A DNA stretch of 64,000 nucleotides from Candidatus Paraluminiphilus aquimaris. Its GTDB lineage: Bacteria > Pseudomonadota > Gammaproteobacteria > Pseudomonadales > Halieaceae. A program made the translations under genes and the position numbers. Shown in pieces: positions 1 to 8,573 of the stretch (positions are counted from its first letter, which is position 1; each line of letters starts with the position of its first letter). Below the pieces are notes generated by a model. The model was not told where the DNA came from. It made no database searches and saw only the letters and a list, made by a program, of their open reading frames with translations. The stretch lies in the NCBI RefSeq assembly GCF_026230195.1, contig NZ_CP036501.1, positions 434,001 to 498,000 of the forward strand. The letters run 5' to 3'.

Positions 1-1122
1 CTCATTGTCGGTGTCGCCGTTCCCATTCTTGGACTTAAATTATTAGGCGGTGATGTGTGGGGTGGACTCACTGTTTTAACCAGTGAGCACCCAGAGAAGC
101 TCAATGCTATTGGGGATGCCTCTTCGCCAACGCCGTTTGGCACACTTTTCACGGGCATGGTGTTTGCCAATCTTTTCTACTGGTGTTCAAACCAATACGT
201 CATACAACGCACCCTCGCCGCAAAGAGCTTCTCAGAGGGGCAAAAAGGCGTATTACTCTCCGGCTACTTCAAGGTGTTAGTGCCCTTTTTTATGATGATT
301 CCGGGTGTTATTGCCTATCACCTCTATGGAGCCGGTCTCGATTCCATTGATCTTGCCTACCCTCGATTAGTCAAAGATACGCTCCCGGTTTGGGCGCTCG
401 GCTTTTTCTTGGCCGTGCTTTTGGGCGCTGTCTTTAGCTCATTCAATTCACTGATCAACAGTGCTGCCACCATGCTGACGCTGGATGTCATACAGCCCCT
501 CAGAAAATACAAAATGTCGGATAAAGCGCTTGTCTCAACGGCCAAGATTGCGAGCATTTTCATCGCCGCCATCTCGTTGGCCATTGCGCCGCTTTTACAA
601 TATGCGCCCGAGGGGCTCTGGCAAATCATTCGCATCTTCACCGGGTTTTACAATATCCCTATCATTGCTGTGGTTTTGGTGGGAATGCTCACAAGCCATG
701 TACCCGCGCTGGGCGTGAAGCTTGCGATTGGGTTTCACCTCGTGGCTTACGCCCTGATGCAGTTCGTTTTTAAAACAGCTGTCGATATCCACTTCCTTCA
801 CCTCTACGCCATTTTATTTTTCTGTGAAGTAGCGATTATGCTCACCGTCGGGTATTTCCGGCCTCAAATACAAAAGGCGACAGGTGCCTTCGCAGAAGGC
901 CAATCGACTGCCGTCGATATGACGCCGTGGCACTATGCGAAGACGTGTGCCATAAGTCTTTTTTCTTGCGTCGTGTTTCTCTACCTCCTTTTTTCACCCG
1001 TCGGTATCGCGGGCGACTCAGCGACCTTATTTATTTCGCTGAGCTGCCTTCTGGTTACGCTAAATGTGGCGGCTTGGTATAAAGCGTTTAAGCGTGACAG
1101 TTCGCCACGCATGGTCCATTAA
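1..1122 (+). CDS. Sodium:solute symporter (SSS/SLC5 family), 5' truncated by window edge
   Basis: The frame is open from base 1 to the stop at 1120-1122, so this is the C-terminal part of a longer protein; the GTG at 55 is only an internal codon. About 373 residues are present, with roughly nine hydrophobic segments. The stretch with YWCSNQYVIQRTL and the later SSFNSLINSAAT signature are typical of SSS transporters of the vSGLT type, where the Ser-rich segment helps bind sodium. The role is inner-membrane Na+-coupled uptake of a sugar, polyol or organic solute; the substrate cannot be read from the sequence. It is followed after 25 bases by an oxidoreductase and a dioxygenase on the same strand, so it probably imports the substrate those enzymes use. 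Confidence 0.9.
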   Translation, partial: LIVGVAVPILGLKLLGGDVWGGLTVLTSEHPEKLNAIGDASSPTPFGTLFTGMVFANLFYWCSNQYVIQRTLAAKSFSEGQKGVLLSGYFKVLVPFFMMIPGVIAYHLYGAGLDSIDLAYPRLVKDTLPVWALGFFLAVLLGAVFSSFNSLINSAATMLTLDVIQPLRKYKMSDKALVSTAKIASIFIAAISLAIAPLLQYAPEGLWQIIRIFTGFYNIPIIAVVLVGMLTSHVPALGVKLAIGFHLVAYALMQFVFKTAVDIHFLHLYAILFFCEVAIMLTVGYFRPQIQKATGAFAEGQSTAVDMTPWHYAKTCAISLFSCVVFLYLLFSPVGIAGDSATLFISLSCLLVTLNVAAWYKAFKRDSSPRMVH

Positions 1123-1147
1123 TCACCAACGATAGCGTGCACCCATA

Positions 1148-2395
1148 ATGAAAGATGACTTAGATAGCATTGTTCAAAATTTGCGGGCTTCGATGAGCCC
1201 CGATGGGAAAAAACCGGGGTATGCCATCGTAGGCACCGGCATGATGGGTCGAGAACATATCAGAGCAGTTCTTCTGCTAAACCAAGCCACCATTGTTGGG
1301 CTGTATGACTCGAACCCTAAGAGCTTGGCGCTTGGCGTTGCCGAAGTGGAGCGGGTCGGTGGTAAAGCCCCAAAGCAATATACTGATTTAGCGGCGCTCA
1401 CTGACGATTCAGCGGTGGATGCAATCTTAATTTGCACACCTAATTTTACGCATCGCGCTATTTTCGACAGTGTTAAAGCGAGTAAGAAGCCGATTTTTCT
1501 CGAAAAGCCCATGGCAACAACGCTCGATGACGCACTGTACTTGGCGCAAGCTGCACTGGCCTATCCCGCGCCCATTCAGCTGGGTATGCAGTATCGCTAT
1601 AAGTCGCAGTATCAGCTGGCACTTTCCGCACTTGAGAAAAGTGAGCTAGGGCCGGTCCACACAATAAGCCTTTGCGAGTACCGACCGCCGTTTCTTGGAA
1701 AAGTCGGCGAGTGGAACAAATTTTCGGCGTATTCGGGCGGTACCCTGGTGGAGAAATGCTGTCATTACTTTGACCTTATGAATCGGATCGCGGGCGCTCC
1801 GCCTGTTCGGGTGTATGCCACGGGTGGCCGCGCTGTGAACTTCACAGAATTTAAATACGAGGGCAAACCGTCGGATATCGACGACCACGCGCTGGTCATT
1901 GTCGACTATCAAAACGGGGTAAAAGCCCAATTTATTCTCAACATGTTCAGCGAAGAACTTTTTGAATCCCTCGCAGTCAGTGGCGCAAAGGGGACCCTTT
2001 TCGCTGAGGAGCACGCGAGTTTCAAGCCAAACAGGCCCTCGCGTTCGAGTATTAAGGTGCAAGCTAAAGGTCACGCAGCCTACGAGGGTTTCGATTGCAC
2101 CTACCCCGAGGACATTGAGCTCGGCGGCCACTATGGGTCCACGTTATTTGAACACCAACGATTTCGAGATCAAATAACAGGGCTCAAAAATGACGGAGCG
2201 AACTGCGCCGAAGGGTTGTGGGCCATTATCACCGCATGGATGGCACAGGCATCCATAGAGCAGGGACAAGTCATTGATGTACAAGCGATGCTTGCATCAA
2301 AATCCCTCAACCCCTATCAAGCCGGCTTGTTGCCCCAAGACTGGACAGCACCCATTACTGACGATTGGGAAACGAGTGAACGAGGTCTAGCATAA
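1148..2395 (+). CDS. Gfo/Idh/MocA family NAD(P)-dependent oxidoreductase
   Basis: 415 residues. The N-terminal Rossmann fold shows the dinucleotide loop VGTGMMG (about residues 27-33), then the family's EKPMA motif near residue 120, and a HYFDLM segment near residue 207 where the family places its catalytic His. The family oxidises or reduces sugars, inositols and related polyols with NAD(P). The ATG at 1148 lacks a clear Shine-Dalgarno sequence; translation may be helped by coupling to the symporter 25 bases upstream. The next gene begins one base after this stop, so symporter, dehydrogenase and dioxygenase look like one operon for a polyol- or sugar-like compound. The substrate is unknown. 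Confidence 0.9.
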   Translation: MKDDLDSIVQNLRASMSPDGKKPGYAIVGTGMMGREHIRAVLLLNQATIVGLYDSNPKSLALGVAEVERVGGKAPKQYTDLAALTDDSAVDAILICTPNFTHRAIFDSVKASKKPIFLEKPMATTLDDALYLAQAALAYPAPIQLGMQYRYKSQYQLALSALEKSELGPVHTISLCEYRPPFLGKVGEWNKFSAYSGGTLVEKCCHYFDLMNRIAGAPPVRVYATGGRAVNFTEFKYEGKPSDIDDHALVIVDYQNGVKAQFILNMFSEELFESLAVSGAKGTLFAEEHASFKPNRPSRSSIKVQAKGHAAYEGFDCTYPEDIELGGHYGSTLFEHQRFRDQITGLKNDGANCAEGLWAIITAWMAQASIEQGQVIDVQAMLASKSLNPYQAGLLPQDWTAPITDDWETSERGLA

Positions 2396-2396
2396 A

Positions 2397-3350
2397 GTGA
2401 ACGAGACACCCGAGATTGCATTGCTGTCACCCAAAGAACTCCCCATCACATTGGGAGCCGCGCTCGACGGCCCATCCAAGACCGTCGTGAGCGACCTCAT
2501 TAATACACATGGCTTCGTCGTTTTCCGTGGCTACGGTATTCAAAGCGATCAAGATTTTCATAGGTTCGTAGAAGGTTTTGGGCTCGAGAATTTTAAATAC
2601 GCAGACTCCTTCTCGAACGCGGTGAGGCATAACCGGACGGACCGTGTATTTACCGCCAACGAAGCGCCCCCGAACGTTGAAATATTTCTCCACCACGAAA
2701 TGGCGCAAACCTTGACCTTCCCTGGCGCACTCTTTTTCTTTTGCGAAAAAGCAGCTGAGTCCGGAGGCGCGACGCCCATCTGTAGATCTGATCTCGCCCT
2801 TAAAACGCTAGAAAAGCAAAATCCGACCTTTACTGCCAAACTGAGAAGTGTCGGCGTCAAATACCGTAACTCAATGCCATCCGAGGCGAATCATGAATCG
2901 GGGCAGGGGCGGAGCTGGAAAGACACGCTGACCGTAAACAGCGCGCACGAAGCAGAAGAAAAACTCGCCGTACTGGGCTATCAGTTCAACTGGCTCGAAG
3001 ACGGTGGTCTCTCGGTTCAGACACCTGCGCTGGCGGCTGTTGATAACTTTGGTCGTGGCAAAGACGTCTTTTTTAATCAGATCGTGGCTGCCGCAGCTGG
3101 CTGGACAGTGGCCGCAGATGATAGAGAGCCGAGACTTTGCTTTGGTGATGACAGTCCGATTCAACAGGCTGATTTGGCGGACTCGATAAAAGCCGCTTAT
3201 CAACACACCGTGGATCTCAATTGGCAAACAGGCGATGTCGCCCTACTGGATAACCTCAAGGTAATGCACGGCCGACGCCCGTTTGAGGGCAGTCGAAGTG
3301 TGCTTGCATCCCTGTGCAACCCGATTTCCCGGCCGGCGGTAGAAGCCTAA
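2397..3350 (+). CDS. Fe(II)/2-oxoglutarate dioxygenase, TauD/SyrP-like (clavaminate synthase-like)
   Basis: 317 residues from a GTG start one base after the preceding stop. Iron ligands are visible as H99-x-E101 and H291, with R300 placed to bind 2-oxoglutarate. HxE instead of HxD, plus the FFFCEKA and GGATPICRSD segments, put it with clavaminate synthase-like and SyrP-like proteins (SyrP hydroxylates aspartate on a carrier protein) rather than with taurine dioxygenase itself. It probably hydroxylates a small molecule in the cytoplasm. It shares an operon with the symporter and the Gfo/Idh/MocA enzyme. Its stop overlaps by 4 bases the convergent sulfotransferase-like gene. Confidence 0.85.
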   Translation: MNETPEIALLSPKELPITLGAALDGPSKTVVSDLINTHGFVVFRGYGIQSDQDFHRFVEGFGLENFKYADSFSNAVRHNRTDRVFTANEAPPNVEIFLHHEMAQTLTFPGALFFFCEKAAESGGATPICRSDLALKTLEKQNPTFTAKLRSVGVKYRNSMPSEANHESGQGRSWKDTLTVNSAHEAEEKLAVLGYQFNWLEDGGLSVQTPALAAVDNFGRGKDVFFNQIVAAAAGWTVAADDREPRLCFGDDSPIQQADLADSIKAAYQHTVDLNWQTGDVALLDNLKVMHGRRPFEGSRSVLASLCNPISRPAVEA

Positions 3351-4069
3351 ATCAGTTTAAATGCGGCCATAGCCTCGTAGTGTGCCTGCATTTGGCACGC
3401 CAGTGCCTCATCTGCTGGATCCAATGCGGGCACCTCAACAGCGGGCGCTGCAAAGCCGGTAGACGCCTCAACCGCTGCGTACCAGTGTGGCGCCCATACG
3501 CCATCACTGGCGCGCGAACCAGGCGCCCATTTCGTCATGGCGCCTTCTATCCACTCGATGCCCAAGGTGTGACAGAGCTTTTGCAACATGTGCTCGGGGT
3601 TGGCGAGCACATCGGCGCTGTCCATAACCGGTGGTCGCTCACCCAGAATATCGGATACCTCATCGAAGAGCTCACGCTGGCGCACAATGCCAATATCCTC
3701 CTCGGATACCGTGGGCATCTTTTGTCGGTAAGAAGCGATAATGCGCGCGGGCGAGCGAATAAGAAACACATGCTTCGCCTCCACTGTCCAGCTGAGATCA
3801 ACACCGCGAGGCATATGATGGGTCATGTGCTTCTCGTATTGCAGTGAGCATCCCTCGCTCAGGCGCAATTGAGCCTGGACGTCCTCGCGGGACTGCGGCT
3901 GACTACGAATAATGGCTTCTCGCATCGGATGCTGAGCACCTGATTCAAGCAGGTAGCAGCCGTAAAACGGCTCGTCGACTACTCGACAGTCAGGGCGTGA
4001 CTCCCATGCACGCATCATGGCGGTCGATATGTTCCTTGGCCCCGACCAGCCTGCAACACGAACGCTCAT
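3347..4069 (-). CDS. Sulfotransferase-like P-loop protein, paired with class IV aminotransferase
   Basis: 240 residues. The ATG at 4069 is chosen because it follows the aminotransferase stop by one base (TGA-G-ATG); a 14-codon upstream extension exists but would run into that gene. The N-terminal GWSGPRNISTAMM resembles the 5'-phosphosulfate-binding loop of sulfotransferases, and FLIRSPARIIAS resembles the 3'-phosphate-binding segment. The C-terminal DGVWAPHWYAAVEASTG block is distinctive. I recall the same block in plant 'branched-chain aminotransferase-like' proteins, in which this domain is fused to a class IV aminotransferase. Whether it really transfers sulfate is unproven. It is tightly coupled to, and presumably works with, the next gene upstream. 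Confidence 0.8.
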   Translation of the reverse strand: MSVRVAGWSGPRNISTAMMRAWESRPDCRVVDEPFYGCYLLESGAQHPMREAIIRSQPQSREDVQAQLRLSEGCSLQYEKHMTHHMPRGVDLSWTVEAKHVFLIRSPARIIASYRQKMPTVSEEDIGIVRQRELFDEVSDILGERPPVMDSADVLANPEHMLQKLCHTLGIEWIEGAMTKWAPGSRASDGVWAPHWYAAVEASTGFAAPAVEVPALDPADEALACQMQAHYEAMAAFKLI

Positions 4070-4070
4070 C

Positions 4071-5003
4071 TCAGCGACTTCGATTTGTGTTTGATCGACT
4101 CTCTGAAACAACCAGCTCTTTATAAAGTGCCTGAAGCCGATCCACCATCGGACCCCGCTGAGTGTGCGTTAGCGTACGTCCGTCAACCTCAAAAACGGGC
4201 GTCAAACCAGCAAACGTGCCGGTCACAAAGGCCTCATCTGCGCCGTAGACCTGCATCAATGAAAAATTCTTTTCAAACACCGGTATGCCGTTGGCTTTAC
4301 ATACGTTAATGACATTTCTGCGCGTAATGCCGTCCAAACAGTAATCCCCTGAGGAAGTCCAAACCTCGCCATCTCTGACGATGAAAAAGTGTGTGGAGTT
4401 GCAGGTTGCTACATGGCCATGGGGATCGAGCATCAGCGCTTCGTCGTAGCCCGCTTTGGCCGCTTGGATGCACCCAAAAATACAATTGAGCTTTGAGTGA
4501 CTGTTGATCCGTGGGTCCTGTACGTCAGCGTAGCCCCTTCGGGTATAAACCGTGTAAAGCCGAACCCCGCGATCATTGAGACTTGGATCGGGCTCTTTGT
4601 ATTCAGGAATGATGACAATCGTCGGCCCGCCTATGGTCACAGCGGGGTCTTGGTAAGGCGTGGATTTAATACCACGCGTCACCATGAGCCGAATGTGGAC
4701 ATGATCACTCATATCATTCGCCCTCAGCGTCTCAAACAGCCGGTCCGCAAGCGCGTCCTGTGAGATTTCCATGTCCAGATCGAGTGCTTTAGCACCTTCC
4801 CACAGTCGCTTGAGGTGTTTATCTAAAAAGGGAATAGCACCTTCGTGGACGCGAAGTCCCTCCCAAATCCCGTCTCCAAGAATAAATCCGCTGTCAAAAA
4901 CCGAGACAGTTGCTTGCTCCCGTGGCACCAAATCGCCGTTAATGTTGATCAGTATCGATTGGTTGCGGACGTCGGCTGTATAGGTATGGGTACTGTTTGC
5001 CAT
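4071..5003 (-). CDS. PLP-dependent class IV aminotransferase-like enzyme (IlvE/D-amino-acid transaminase fold)
   Basis: 310 residues from the ATG at 5003, which has AGGAG about 8 bases upstream; a longer frame to 5075 is less likely. Fold-type IV features are clear: the FDSGFILGDGIWEGLR segment (about 36-51), R66 in KHLKRL, and K171 in NSHSKLN as the Schiff-base lysine. The acidic residue that normally pairs with the pyridine nitrogen of PLP (the E of the E-G-S-S motif in this superfamily) appears to be replaced: the aligned segment reads ATCNSTHFF. That is unusual and could mean a modified reaction. It is the first gene of a two-gene unit with the sulfotransferase-like protein, one base apart. 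BCAA or D-amino acid transamination are generic guesses. Confidence 0.85.
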   Translation of the reverse strand: MANSTHTYTADVRNQSILININGDLVPREQATVSVFDSGFILGDGIWEGLRVHEGAIPFLDKHLKRLWEGAKALDLDMEISQDALADRLFETLRANDMSDHVHIRLMVTRGIKSTPYQDPAVTIGGPTIVIIPEYKEPDPSLNDRGVRLYTVYTRRGYADVQDPRINSHSKLNCIFGCIQAAKAGYDEALMLDPHGHVATCNSTHFFIVRDGEVWTSSGDYCLDGITRRNVINVCKANGIPVFEKNFSLMQVYGADEAFVTGTFAGLTPVFEVDGRTLTHTQRGPMVDRLQALYKELVVSESRSNTNRSR

Positions 5004-5317
5004 GCTGATACTCCTAAAGCGATTGCGAAAGTCTGCTGATAGCGCCTCTCGATAGCAACAAAATATCGATTTCAACCTGACACAATCTGACTAAGAATCC
5101 CGCTCATATCGGCGCGGTCAGCGTCCCACTAGCAGCGAGTCAAATGGCATGAAAATGCGTTGTTCACGCCAATGTATAACCCCTTGCAATAGTTCATCCC
5201 GCCGAAAGTCCCAGTCGTCGAATTTTGCGCACCTCGACCAAGGGGCTGTGAGATAACAGACTCGGAATTCTCCCACTATTTTAATTTTAATACCGAGATC
5301 AGTAACAGGATTTTATT
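5004..5317. other. Divergent intergenic region between aminotransferase and fasciclin lipoprotein
   Basis: 314 bases between two divergent genes, so promoters for both must lie here. Visible are the AGGAG of the aminotransferase near 5011-5015, an AGGA just upstream of the lipoprotein ATG at 5318, and an AT-rich tract around 5278-5292. I see no convincing sigma-70 pair, no palindromic operator and no small gene. Confidence 0.6.
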
Positions 5318-8300
5318 ATGAATTCGATAACACGGATCATTTCTCATGCATTGGTAGCCAGCTTGATGGTCTTCCTTGCTGCGTGTTCAGAAAGCGGTGA
5401 CGGCGTTCTTTACGAGGACGATTTACCCACCGCTGAGGCGCCAGCAGCGCCAACTCCCGACCCAGGTCCAGGCAACATTGTAGAAGTTGCCACCGAGTCA
5501 GGCAGTTTCCCTACACTTTTAGCAGCAGTTGAAGCGGCAGGCTTGGTTGACGCGCTTTCGGATAGCAGTGCCTCGCTTACCGTTTTTGCACCGACCGAAG
5601 CGGCCTTCGCGGCACTGCCAGAAGGCACCCTGGATAGCTTGCTTGCGGACCCCGATGCCTTAGCAAACGTTTTGACTTACCACGTTTTAGGTAGTTCCGT
5701 TGACGCCAGTGCTGCGCTTGGTCTCGCACCAACGACCGTAGAGACGTTAAACGGCAACGACATTGCCGTAACGAAGCGCGATGATGAAAACCTTTACGTC
5801 AACCTATCTAAGGTAGTTGACTACGACATCGAAGCGTCCAACGGCGTTATTCATGTAATCGACTCGGTTTTACTGCCTCCCGATCTGACACCATCAACGA
5901 TGACAATCGCTGAAATCGCTCAGGCGGACGGTAACTTCGACACCCTCGTGGCGGCACTGACTGCAGCCAACTTGGTTGGTACCGTTAATGACCCTGATGC
6001 ATCGCTTACTGTGTTCGCACCGACTGATGCGGCCTTTGAAGAACTTGGTGACGCTGCACTTAACTACCTGCTGAACAACCCAGAGATCCTCGAAAGCACA
6101 CTGCTGTACCACGTTGTCGCAGGTGCTGAGCTGAGCTCAATCGATGCGATCGCGGCGGCAGGTACGTCATTAACCATGGCGAATGACGACGAAGCCACCA
6201 TTTCGCTGGGTGAAACCGGCCTGATGATTGAAGGCGCCAACATCGTTACAACCGATATTGTTGCGTCAAACGGCATCATTCACGTTATCGACGTTGTGCT
6301 TGAAGCCCCCAGCGCAACGGGAGCCCCACTTGCGGTAACGCTCGCATCGAACGGCTCGTTCTCAACTTTGGCAGGACTGATTGAAGATGCTGGTCTTACA
6401 GACGAGCTGATGGATCCAAATGCCAACGTAACTATTTTTGCTCCAACAGATGATGCGTTCGCTCAAATGAAGCGTGCGGGCATGTTTACCAAGCTTCTTG
6501 GTAAAGACGCAGGCGACCACCTAGCGGACTTCACTAACGGCTCATTCGGTGACGCGATCGTTGACGCCGAAACCGAAACATATACGTTCCCAACAGGCGC
6601 TCAAGACTGGGCGGGCTTTGCGAATAACGCAGACATCTATCCTCTGACCTTTGAAGAGGGTGGCTCGATTACGTTCACCGCCTCGGCTGCAACACCTACG
6701 AACATTCGTTTCCGTTTTGAGTACCAGCCTTTCCCAGATGTGGATCCGGCCTACGATACGGCTACAGTACTGATCGATAGCGCCGAAGCGACTGAATACA
6801 CCATTGAGATCCCATCTCAAGGTGAGAACACGTTCTCCTCCTTCCTGCTGTATGTGGTGGAGCGTGACCAGCCTGTCGTGGTTTCGAATGTCATTGTCAG
6901 CAATGACACGACGCCGGCACCAGAGCCCGATGCGGATCTCGTTAACTTGCTGACATACCACGTCTACGGTGACACCGTTTACTCAGGTGACGCCATCGCG
7001 CTCGATGGTAACTCCATTGAGATGCTTAACGGCGAGCTCGTGGATATCTCGGTCCAAGACGGAAACCTCTTCGTCAATGACGCTCGGGTAACGAGCGCAG
7101 ATATCGCTGCCGGAAACGGGGTGATTCATGCAATTAATAAGGTATTGTCACTGCCTGGTGGACCTACATCAGTAGCCGCCGACTTCACAGCGGGCGCCTT
7201 TGGCAACGCCGTGGTTGATGCAGAGACACAAACCTACACATTCCCATCGGGTGCAGAAGGCTGGGCCGGTTTTGCGAACAACGCAGACATCTATCCCATC
7301 TCGTTCCCTGAGGGTGGTTCGATTACCTTTACGGCATCAGCAGCGGTACCCACTAACGTGCGATTCCGCTTCGAGTACAAGCCCTTCCCTGATGTGGATC
7401 CGGCTTACGATACTGCAAACGTCTTAATTGACAGCACCGAACCTACTGAGTACACCATTGAGATCCCATCTCAAGGTGAGAATACGTTCTCATCCTTCTT
7501 GCTTTACCTGGTAGAGCGTGATCAATCAGTCGTTGTTACCGATGTTATTGTAACCAGTGGTGTTGCAGCTGAACCTGAGCCAGAGCCACCAGCAAGCGGT
7601 GTGACGGCTGACTTCACTGCAGGCGCCTTCGGTAACGCCGTGGTTGATGCGGAAACGCAAACCTACACGTTCCCATCAGGTGCAGAGGGTTGGGCAGGTT
7701 TTGCAAACAACGCAGAAATCTACCCACTCACCTTCACAGATGGTGGATCAATCACCTTTACCGCATCGGCAGCCACACCCACCAATGTGCGTTTCCGTTT
7801 CGAGTACAAGCCGTTTCCTGATGTAGATCCTGCATATGACACGGCGAATGTACTTATCGATAGCGCTGAGGCGAAGCAATACACCATTGATATCCCCTCA
7901 CAAGGTGCCAACACGTTCTCATCCTTCCTCCTCTACATCGTAGAGCGTGACAGTCCTGTCATGGTGAGCGACGTTGTCGTCTCTAGCGAGGCAGCTCAGG
8001 AAGCGCCAACCAATGACGCGACTGCGGATTTCACGGCGGGTGCCTTTGGTAATTCAGTTGTTGATGCTGAAACACAGACCTACACGTTCCCATCGGGTGC
8101 GGAAGGTTGGGCTGGCTTTGCGAACAACGCAGAAATCTATCCGCTGTCATTTGAAGCTGGCGGCTACGTGACCTTCTCTGCGTCGGCCGCGACAGCTACC
8201 AACGTGCGCTTCCGGTTCGAATTCAAGCCTTTCCCGGATGTGGACCCTGCGTATGACACAGCGAATATACTGATCGACAGTACAGACCTGCAGGAGTACA

Positions 8301-8422
8301 CCGTTGAGGTGCCCTCGCAGGGTGCGAACACATTCTCATCGTTCCTTCTTTACTTAGTCGAGCGTGATAGCCCCGTCGTCGTTAAGGACGTTGTGGTTTC
8401 GAGCTACGTGCCCGGAAGCTAA
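5318..8422 (+). CDS. Fasciclin-domain lipoprotein with four beta-rich repeat modules, one nested inside fasciclin domain 3
   Basis: 1034 residues. A lipoprotein signal ends in LAAC with C23 as the lipidation site. Fasciclin domains 1 and 2 (about 52-188 and 195-328) each carry FAPT and end with GVIHVID or GIIHVID. Domain 3 begins near 338 (FAPTDDAF) but is interrupted at about 403 by a 130-residue module and resumes near 538 (LVNLLTYHVYG) to finish with GVIHAIN near 608. The module starts with DFT.G.FG, contains GWAGFANN and FPDVDPAYDTA and ends in SSFLLY.VERD. Copies lie at about 404-531, 622-752, 765-893 and 904-1034 with Pro/Glu-rich linkers. Fasciclin domains are adhesion modules; the repeats look like secreted beta-sandwich or ligand-binding domains, which is inference. 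It probably acts at the cell surface. It is monocistronic and ends at a strong terminator. Confidence 0.9.
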   Translation: MNSITRIISHALVASLMVFLAACSESGDGVLYEDDLPTAEAPAAPTPDPGPGNIVEVATESGSFPTLLAAVEAAGLVDALSDSSASLTVFAPTEAAFAALPEGTLDSLLADPDALANVLTYHVLGSSVDASAALGLAPTTVETLNGNDIAVTKRDDENLYVNLSKVVDYDIEASNGVIHVIDSVLLPPDLTPSTMTIAEIAQADGNFDTLVAALTAANLVGTVNDPDASLTVFAPTDAAFEELGDAALNYLLNNPEILESTLLYHVVAGAELSSIDAIAAAGTSLTMANDDEATISLGETGLMIEGANIVTTDIVASNGIIHVIDVVLEAPSATGAPLAVTLASNGSFSTLAGLIEDAGLTDELMDPNANVTIFAPTDDAFAQMKRAGMFTKLLGKDAGDHLADFTNGSFGDAIVDAETETYTFPTGAQDWAGFANNADIYPLTFEEGGSITFTASAATPTNIRFRFEYQPFPDVDPAYDTATVLIDSAEATEYTIEIPSQGENTFSSFLLYVVERDQPVVVSNVIVSNDTTPAPEPDADLVNLLTYHVYGDTVYSGDAIALDGNSIEMLNGELVDISVQDGNLFVNDARVTSADIAAGNGVIHAINKVLSLPGGPTSVAADFTAGAFGNAVVDAETQTYTFPSGAEGWAGFANNADIYPISFPEGGSITFTASAAVPTNVRFRFEYKPFPDVDPAYDTANVLIDSTEPTEYTIEIPSQGENTFSSFLLYLVERDQSVVVTDVIVTSGVAAEPEPEPPASGVTADFTAGAFGNAVVDAETQTYTFPSGAEGWAGFANNAEIYPLTFTDGGSITFTASAATPTNVRFRFEYKPFPDVDPAYDTANVLIDSAEAKQYTIDIPSQGANTFSSFLLYIVERDSPVMVSDVVVSSEAAQEAPTNDATADFTAGAFGNSVVDAETQTYTFPSGAEGWAGFANNAEIYPLSFEAGGYVTFSASAATATNVRFRFEFKPFPDVDPAYDTANILIDSTDLQEYTVEVPSQGANTFSSFLLYLVERDSPVVVKDVVVSSYVPGS
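6527..8419 (+). repeat. Four-copy intragenic repeat (about 380 bp per unit)
   Basis: Coding repeats begin at about 6527, 7181, 7610 and 8027. Units 2 to 4 follow each other with short linkers; unit 1 is separated from them by the second half of fasciclin domain 3. The protein copies are strongly alike (TYTFPSGAEGWAGFANN in copies 2-4) and the DNA is also visibly alike, for example around GATGTGGATCC in copies 1 and 2. This indicates duplication within the gene followed by moderate divergence. Confidence 0.85.
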
Positions 8423-8437
8423 TCACTCGTGATTCAT

Positions 8438-8463
8438 AAAGGCGGCTTCGGCCGCCTTTTTTT
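8438..8463 (+). terminator. Rho-independent terminator after the fasciclin lipoprotein
   Basis: A 6-bp GC stem GGCGGC/GCCGCC (8441-8446 with 8451-8456) closed by a TTCG tetraloop and extended by A/T pairs, followed by a run of T to 8463. It starts about 16 bases after the stop codon. The A-run on the left side could also make it work weakly for the opposite strand. Confidence 0.95.
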
Positions 8464-8573
8464 ATGCTCGCAAAAAGAGAACGGGGAGCGAGTAGGCTAT
8501 TGCACCCGCGCTATGAATACGCTCTGCAACCAACTTCAGCGCTTCTAAGTCAGCACTGCTAAAAAGAAGCGGA

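Noticed and set aside
1646-2131. 161-codon minus-strand frame inside the Gfo/Idh/MocA gene
   Set aside because: Shadow of a clearly coding frame; no domain.
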